A stretch of DNA of 37,510 nucleotides from Nitrospirales bacterium (GTDB lineage: Bacteria; Nitrospirota; Nitrospiria; Nitrospirales; UBA8639). Within the stretch, counting starts at the first letter, position 1; every line of letters starts with the position of its first letter. Of the stretch, positions 32,636 through 37,510 are shown piece by piece. The stretch lies in assembly GCA_007570995.1 (NCBI GenBank), contig RKSG01000057.1, positions 1-37,510 of the forward strand, in the 5' to 3' direction. The translations under genes were made by a program, and so were the position numbers. The notes below the pieces were generated by a model. The model did no database searches. It worked only from the letters and a program-made list of their open reading frames with translations, and was not told where the DNA came from.

Positions 32636-35464
32636 TCAGCCGCGTATCCGAAAGACTCTCATCACTTCATCGCCCAGGTGGTTGATGACCTTGACGGCAA
32701 TCCGGCCCGACCTCGGCTTGTCGAACGGGCGGGAAGTGTCGCTGTGGAGCGTTGCCCAGGCTTCCTCGTCAATCTCGCTTTTGAGCGTATTCTTAAGATC
32801 CTTGTAGGAATCCCTGGCACCCAGGAAGTAGGCATGGCGGACGAAGAAGCTCTCTTCATTGTAATCGGTGTCAACAAACCAGCAGGCGATCCCGTCGGGC
32901 CCGGCAGAGCGCACTTCGCCGGAGTTGGGATGAAAGACATCCACGCCCTTGATCCTGACCTGGATTTGTCCATTGCTGGTATCAAGAATTTCAACGTCCG
33001 GCTCACCGAAAATCACGAAGAGGTTTCCCTGCCCGGTGTTCTTGAGCGTATCGGCCATGTGGAGGTCGGCGTTCATACGTGCTTTGAGGACGGGAATGCA
33101 ACCGAGTTTCTCGAACTCGGATGAAGGGGCATCGTAGTTGAACGCGCAGGCAATGAGGACGTCGAAGCCTGACTCGGCCGCCTCACGAGCAGCGGCGACA
33201 AGGTCGGGACGCGCGACCGTGCCGAACTCCGGGCCGATGAAGATGGCAGCACGCCTCTCAGCCCGGGCATCGTCATCGTCGCTCCCGCCTTCACGGTACC
33301 GGCCATCGGCACAGACAAAGTGCCCCGGCCAGGGATCCAGTGAGGTGAAGGTGATCCTGTCTTCTTTATGTGCCTGCTGGACACCGGCCGTTTTGAGATT
33401 GGCCAGGATCAATTGAGCAAAGTCCCGTATGTCTCCGGGGTCAGGTTTATCCATCACCATACTGTCCAGGAGTTCGTCATTCTCGCCCACTCCCAGCACC
33501 CGGTGCGGTAAAAGACTTTCCACCGTGAACGGCCCGGCGACACGTACCTTGTTGGTATCTTCGTACGGTTTGTCGTAGAGATATTCATATTCGGCTTTCT
33601 CCGCAATCGAAGCATCCATCGCCTTCTGACGTGCAATGCGTTGCGTCCACCAGTCAACATGCAGCTTCTGTGCGGCAGATGACCATGTCGCACCCGCCGT
33701 GCGCGGGATTTCCCATTCCTGCCACGTTTCCTTGAGCGCCGTGTTCAGTTTCTCGCGCAGAGGTTCCAGCTTCTTCCGAAAAGTTTCCCAAATAACGTCA
33801 ATCTCGGCGTTGTTGGCAATGGATTTCAGTGTAATGTGCGGGACGCGTTCGTAGACGAAACCCTGGCGGATCTTTCCCTGCACAGGCTGCGAACTCGGCA
33901 CGGTATGCGTGATTTCTGCTTCCTTGATCTGCCCGTCGCGGGAATCGGCCAGCAAATAAAATGGATAGCGGGCACCCATGATGCGGGCACGAGCCAACGC
34001 CAACGCGACGCGGGAAGTGTCGATCGTAATCCAGCGGCGGCCCCACTGTTCAGCAACACAGGCAGTGGTGCCCGAGCCGCATGTGGGATCAAGGACAAGA
34101 TCACCTGGGTCTGTGGCCATAAGGAGGCAACGTTGAATTACACGCGGATTAGTCTCAACAACATATCGCTTTTCGGATGCATCAAACCCCCATCTCACAT
34201 CAGACCACAGATCTGTGACAGGAACCGCAGGAAAATCATCAAGAAAGCGAACATATGACACGCTCTTGTCTCGTGCCATAAGACGGTCAGATTTAGCGAG
34301 TCGGTCAAAACCTCTTCGGTTGGTCTTCCATCCTCCCGACCCAGGCAAAAATGTTGTTCCATTGTAGGAAAACTGAAATCGCGTTGTCTCCGAACCAGAT
34401 TGACTGGTCGTATTGTCTGGACGAAATCGCCGTAGATGGTGCCCTTCTAGTCTGCGCGCCTGTTTTTCGGTCAGATATTCGCCGAATCCTCTCCAAAATT
34501 TTTTGTATTCGCCCGCAGAACTTTCAGGAGTATTGGGATCTTTAGCAACGAACACCTGACGATATTTCATTCGCTCACGCTCGTGTGCATACCAGAGAAT
34601 AAAATCACACGTTGTGGGAAGAGCCGAAGAAGTTTGCGAGCTTGTTTTCGAAACAATAATTGTCGATATCGCATTGCCTTCTCCAAATACCTCATCCATC
34701 AGCACCCGTATGCGATGAACATTTTCATCTCCAATCTGCACGAATATCGAGCCGCTCTCAGCCAACAAATCTCTTGCAACCGTCAGTCTGTCCCGCAAAT
34801 ACGTCAGATAGGAGTGAATCCCATCACGCCAAGTATCCCGAAAGGCTTTGACCTGTTCCGGCTCACGGGTGATGTGCTCGGCTTTTCCATCTTTCACGTC
34901 ACGGCTGGTCGTCGACCACTGAAAATTGGAATTAAACTTGATGCCGTAGGGGGGATCAAAATAGATGCACTGCACCTTCCCGCGTAGCCCTTCGCGTTCT
35001 GCCAGGCTTGTCATCACCAGCAGGCTGTCACCGAGAATCATCCTGTTGGACCAGTTGGCGTCGTGCCGATAGAACTCGGTCTTCGCGTTGTCGTTTGGCA
35101 AACCATTGAAGTCAGCATAGAGATCCGGCTGGAAACCCGGATCGGCGGCCTCTTTCTCTGCCCTGGCCTGCTGGCTCCAGCGACGCAGGTCGTCAACCAG
35201 TACTTTCGCGTGAACTTTTTCCTGAATAAAAAGAGGCAGAGATTGAACCACCAGGCCCGATGCATCGCGTTCGTCCTTGCCTCGCCAGACCAGTTGTGGA
35301 TCAAGATCGCGATTGCGTCGCTGGTACGCGACAGGAATGGGCTCCCTGTCGTCTTTCTCCATCACAGACTCATGCTCGACCGTGGGGATGTGCTTGCGCG
35401 TCGCCTCCCGGTGCGTAAGGGTTTCAATAGATTTGGATGTCTCGACCGGCTTTCGTTTCGGCAT
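32636..35464 (-). CDS. Large beta-class adenine-type DNA methyltransferase related to type III Mod
   Basis: This 942-aa protein has a ~130-residue N-terminal region, then the methyltransferase core: motif IV DPPYGIKF (DPPY at 170-173), a variable target-recognition stretch of about 265-410, then motif I LDPTCGSGTTA near 458-468. The DPPY-before-motif-I order is that of beta-class type III Mod enzymes (N6-adenine). About 420 further residues form a C-terminal region of unknown fold. No restriction/helicase (Res) gene follows: the next gene is purA. AAAGGA precedes the ATG. It is the third gene of the FRG–TPR–Mod set, 55 bp after the TPR gene. Confidence 0.93.
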   Translation of the reverse strand: MPKRKPVETSKSIETLTHREATRKHIPTVEHESVMEKDDREPIPVAYQRRNRDLDPQLVWRGKDERDASGLVVQSLPLFIQEKVHAKVLVDDLRRWSQQARAEKEAADPGFQPDLYADFNGLPNDNAKTEFYRHDANWSNRMILGDSLLVMTSLAEREGLRGKVQCIYFDPPYGIKFNSNFQWSTTSRDVKDGKAEHITREPEQVKAFRDTWRDGIHSYLTYLRDRLTVARDLLAESGSIFVQIGDENVHRIRVLMDEVFGEGNAISTIIVSKTSSQTSSALPTTCDFILWYAHERERMKYRQVFVAKDPNTPESSAGEYKKFWRGFGEYLTEKQARRLEGHHLRRFRPDNTTSQSGSETTRFQFSYNGTTFLPGSGGWKTNRRGFDRLAKSDRLMARDKSVSYVRFLDDFPAVPVTDLWSDVRWGFDASEKRYVVETNPRVIQRCLLMATDPGDLVLDPTCGSGTTACVAEQWGRRWITIDTSRVALALARARIMGARYPFYLLADSRDGQIKEAEITHTVPSSQPVQGKIRQGFVYERVPHITLKSIANNAEIDVIWETFRKKLEPLREKLNTALKETWQEWEIPRTAGATWSSAAQKLHVDWWTQRIARQKAMDASIAEKAEYEYLYDKPYEDTNKVRVAGPFTVESLLPHRVLGVGENDELLDSMVMDKPDPGDIRDFAQLILANLKTAGVQQAHKEDRITFTSLDPWPGHFVCADGRYREGGSDDDDARAERRAAIFIGPEFGTVARPDLVAAAREAAESGFDVLIACAFNYDAPSSEFEKLGCIPVLKARMNADLHMADTLKNTGQGNLFVIFGEPDVEILDTSNGQIQVRIKGVDVFHPNSGEVRSAGPDGIACWFVDTDYNEESFFVRHAYFLGARDSYKDLKNTLKSEIDEEAWATLHSDTSRPFDKPRSGRIAVKVINHLGDEVMRVFRIRG

Positions 35465-35519
35465 TCAGATGGTGTCCTTTGCAGGGAATTCGATCATATG
35501 CGTTACATGGAGGCGCCGA

Positions 35520-36548
35520 TCATGGGGCTTTTGGTGGATCTGGCTGCGGAGGTGGATTGCCTGTCTTCACTTCAACGCGAAACGGAGGGTATCCTGGATA
35601 TCCCTCCCCACCTGGAAGACCACCTGTTCCACCGAAGTTACCGATACTACCGACATTGCCATCGAACCTGAAGAATCGGGGGGTACGACTATTCTCATTG
35701 CTCCCATCATTGACGGTTACAACAACACTGACCACTCCATCGGAACCACGCTTAGTATCGGGGGGGTCATACTTTGCTCCTATGCTCTGGAGGACCAATT
35801 CAAGAGATGTTCTATTGCTCACCGCTTTGGAATATCCTTCGCGAATGGATTCATCATAACATGGCCGTGCTTCGGAAAAACGACCACTCATCACTAAAAC
35901 GTTTCCTTTATTGAATCGGGCATTATTCTTACGAATTCCTGTGGTTGCCAGACGAATAGCTTCCTCGTAGTCTCGTATGGCATCTTCGTATCTTTCCAAA
36001 ATCGTCTTGGCATTTGCTTGGTTAAAGAAAATCATTCCAGTTAACAACTCATAGGGTGTATTTCGGACATGCTGAACAGCCTTGTCGTAATCTTGTAAGG
36101 CATCCTCGTATTTCTTCAATGCTGCATTGGCATTTCCTCGATTGAACAGAATCCGCCAGCGGTCAGATTTTGGGGCACACCGGACAGCCTCGTTGTAATC
36201 TTGTAAAGCCTCTTCATACCTCCCCAATTCTGCCTGGACATTTCCTCGATTGAACAGAATCCGCCAGCGGTCAGATCCATCATCAGGAATTGTTATGTTT
36301 TTTTCCTTGAGCAGACGGTAACTCTCAAGGTCTGCCATTGTTCCTTCCAAAGCAGAATTGTAGTCCTCTATAGCCCCTTCATAATCTCCGTTGGCCACTT
36401 TGGCGTTTCCTCGAAGATAATATGGCTCACGGACAGCCGCCTTCCCGATAGCAGCGATGCATCGGTCATAGCGCTCGATCGCGCTTTCGAAATCGTCTTG
36501 TTGATAGAATTGATTACCGCGGATGCGATAGACATATGGATCATTCAT
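35520..36548 (-). CDS. TPR-repeat protein with a Gly/Pro-rich C-terminal tail
   Basis: This 342-aa protein has about six tetratricopeptide-type helical hairpins in residues 8-240 (pattern RGN...YEEALQDYNEAV). After a linker comes a Ser/Gly-rich segment (about 290-320, FGGTGGLPGGEGYPGYPP) and a proline-rich end (NPPPQPDPPKAP). The sequence SDRWRILFNRGN occurs identically at 92-103 and 128-139, encoded by identical 38-nt DNA repeats. No signal peptide is seen. The ATG overlaps the FRG gene stop by 8 nt, so the two are probably coupled. TPR domains mediate protein contacts, so an adapter, inhibitor or scaffold for the FRG protein is plausible but unproven. Confidence 0.9.
   Translation of the reverse strand: MNDPYVYRIRGNQFYQQDDFESAIERYDRCIAAIGKAAVREPYYLRGNAKVANGDYEGAIEDYNSALEGTMADLESYRLLKEKNITIPDDGSDRWRILFNRGNVQAELGRYEEALQDYNEAVRCAPKSDRWRILFNRGNANAALKKYEDALQDYDKAVQHVRNTPYELLTGMIFFNQANAKTILERYEDAIRDYEEAIRLATTGIRKNNARFNKGNVLVMSGRFSEARPCYDESIREGYSKAVSNRTSLELVLQSIGAKYDPPDTKRGSDGVVSVVVTVNDGSNENSRTPRFFRFDGNVGSIGNFGGTGGLPGGEGYPGYPPFRVEVKTGNPPPQPDPPKAP
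36131..36276 (-). repeat. 38-nt exact direct repeat within the TPR gene
   Basis: The same 38 nt, including CGATTGAACAGAATCCGCCA on the plus strand, occur at 36131-36168 and 36239-36276, spaced exactly 108 bp (36 codons) apart. Each encodes SDRWRILFNRGN. Flanking sequence is similar, indicating a recent in-frame duplication of one TPR unit. Confidence 0.9.
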
Positions 36549-37359
36549 TTGTCACACCTGATGCATATTGATCATTAACCACAGAGAACCCATGTATGTC
36601 CCGGAATAGCGACAGCTGGGTAATCCCCAGATCAGCAAGTTCCTGCCTGATTGCCTTCTTGTCAGACGAATCGATTGATATTTTCTTTGTTATTTCCCCT
36701 TCGACTTCTTGCAGGACGTGTGGATGTGCCAGAACAAAGACACTTTGCTGCACCAGAATCCTTGCTCCAGCCTCGCTTCGAACCTTCGGTTCCCAGTACA
36801 ACCGCAACGAGCTGCCGTCATATGGGGGCGGAAAAAGTTTTTCTATGGTCTCCTGTTCTTCCATGGTCCCTTTCTCACTGGAGACACGTTTGTATATGTT
36901 TGTATATATGTTTGTATCGTTCAGGTTAACAACGAATACCTTGCCATCTCGCTCCTTACCTTTCTTGCCTTTCTTACCTTTTTCTCTGTGCTCCGCACAC
37001 GCAAACCAAAGTGCAATCAGGGGATTCCACGTAAAATCAATCAGTCCCGTGGCTGCACCGAAATGCTGGAGTTTGGAGAGAAGTTGCAGATCAGAAACCA
37101 CACGACCTTCTTCTATATCGAAGCCGGCCGTTCGAGCAGGAAAAATAAGGTCTTCCTTGTGATATCCTCGATAGATATTCCAAAGCTTACCGTTGCTTGT
37201 CTGCTTGCTGCCGTTGGTTTGTATACGCCCTGCCCTTCTCAGACGACGCGTCGCTGACGAATGCAACTCCCACTCCGCGTTGGCCTGGCCGCGAAAAGCA
37301 TACTTTCCCTCACTTGAGCTTGGTATTTTACCTAGAAACACTTCAGCAATTTTGCCCAC
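36541..37359 (-). CDS. FRG-domain protein
   Basis: This ~272-aa protein begins with the FRG signature YAFRGQANAEWEL (F22-R23-G24). It is followed by the conserved block LQHFGAATGLIDFTWNP and ALWFAC at about 97-121, and RILVQQSVFVLAHP near 200-213. FRG domains occur in many phage-defence and toxin-like loci; their activity is not well established. A Lys-rich linker (GKKGKKGKER) and repeats encoding TNIYTNIY lie between the halves. The GTG at 37359 is preferred because GGGAG lies 8 nt upstream; a TTG at 37395 would add 12 residues read from a GC hairpin. Base composition is AT-richer than the core genes. It is coupled to the TPR gene downstream. Confidence 0.88.
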   Translation of the reverse strand: MGKIAEVFLGKIPSSSEGKYAFRGQANAEWELHSSATRRLRRAGRIQTNGSKQTSNGKLWNIYRGYHKEDLIFPARTAGFDIEEGRVVSDLQLLSKLQHFGAATGLIDFTWNPLIALWFACAEHREKGKKGKKGKERDGKVFVVNLNDTNIYTNIYKRVSSEKGTMEEQETIEKLFPPPYDGSSLRLYWEPKVRSEAGARILVQQSVFVLAHPHVLQEVEGEITKKISIDSSDKKAIRQELADLGITQLSLFRDIHGFSVVNDQYASGVTNE

Positions 37360-37374
37360 CGTGGTTGCTCCCTG

Positions 37375-37394
37375 TTTCGCCCCTGCTCGGGGCA
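37375..37394 (-). other. GC hairpin upstream of the FRG gene start
   Basis: GCCCC and GGGGC arms around GAGCA form a short stem-loop immediately upstream of the preferred ribosome-binding site. It overlaps the alternative TTG start and could influence translation start choice. Confidence 0.35.
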
Positions 37395-37412
37395 ATTTCC
37401 TTTAGATCCACC

Positions 37413-37508
37413 TCACAGCACCGGCACCAAGGCAAAAAAAAGCCCCAAGGGATCGGCCTCACTCAGGATCGCCAGCCCGTAGGCTGGGAGCAAGGCGTAC
37501 TGCCAAGG
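37413..37508 (-). other. Open frame entering from the right edge, with a hairpin
   Basis: A minus-strand frame runs from the window edge to a TGA at 37415-37413 and encodes about 31 hydrophobic residues, ending PLGLFFALVPVL. It could be the end of a membrane protein or chance. It crosses a perfect 6-bp stem, CCAGCC-TACG-GGCTGG (about 37472-37487). The product cannot be named. Confidence 0.2.
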
Positions 37509-37510
37509 GG

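Noticed and set aside
32636-35464. A complete type III restriction-modification system
   Set aside because: Only the Mod-like gene is present. No Res helicase/nuclease lies between it and purA, and upstream are the TPR and FRG genes.
1-37510. Insertion sequence, prophage or integrase genes
   Set aside because: No transposase, integrase or phage structural protein is recognisable. tRNA-Pro and tRNA-Lys have no adjacent integrase or repeated 3'-end attachment copy that could be identified by eye.

Overview
This is a gene-dense, mostly housekeeping stretch of bacterial chromosome. It is fairly GC-rich, visibly around 60% in the core genes. Three gene-order blocks point to a Gram-negative, Nitrospirota-like or deltaproteobacterial-like lineage: ihfA–MerR–tRNA-Pro; an aminotransferase–hom–thrC–lysC–cimA operon; and rimP–nusA–infB–ylxP–rbfA–truB–rpsO–pnp–M16 peptidase. 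This placement is inferred from gene order and protein character. No rRNA or other decisive marker is present.

Layout. 1-256: the tail of an unidentified gene, then a palindromic repeat element. 257-2172: phoH and mutM on the minus strand. 2231-2901: a promoter, a four-CXXC zinc-ribbon protein and a small acidic protein. 2999-4156: a membrane DUF1295 protein (minus) and a small protein of unknown function (plus). 4366-5190: ihfA, a MerR-type regulator and tRNA-Pro(GGG), with the regulator's 3' end running into the tRNA. 5491-13287: a minus-strand amino-acid operon (alaC-like aminotransferase, hom, thrC, lysC, cimA) carrying an intruding Mrr-type restriction nuclease between thrC and lysC. 13505-18986: a divergent plus-strand group pdxJ–nnr–tsaE–mutS, ending at a strong hairpin. 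19045-20331: two exported proteins of unknown function. 20525-30671: the minus-strand translation and RNA-processing operon from rimP to the M16 peptidase. 30820-30895: tRNA-Lys(TTT), followed by a textbook terminator. 30995-32416: purA. 32636-37359: a lower-GC minus-strand island of three genes (FRG-domain protein, TPR protein, large beta-class DNA methyltransferase related to type III Mod) with no restriction subunit.

How the genes work together. The aminotransferase operon makes threonine and aspartate-family precursors (LysC, Hom, ThrC), and CimA supplies the pyruvate route towards isoleucine. The rimP-to-pnp cluster couples ribosome maturation, transcription elongation, translation initiation, tRNA modification and RNA decay. 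MutM and MutS are DNA repair enzymes.

The accessory, defence-like content is in two places: the modification-dependent Mrr nuclease embedded in the biosynthetic operon, and the FRG–TPR–methyltransferase island at the right edge. The island is the best candidate for an undescribed system. A separate notable feature is a composite palindromic repeat of about 76-84 bp. It occurs intergenically at the left end, and again inside the 3' coding part of truB, where it is read through in frame. Related copies flank rpsO.
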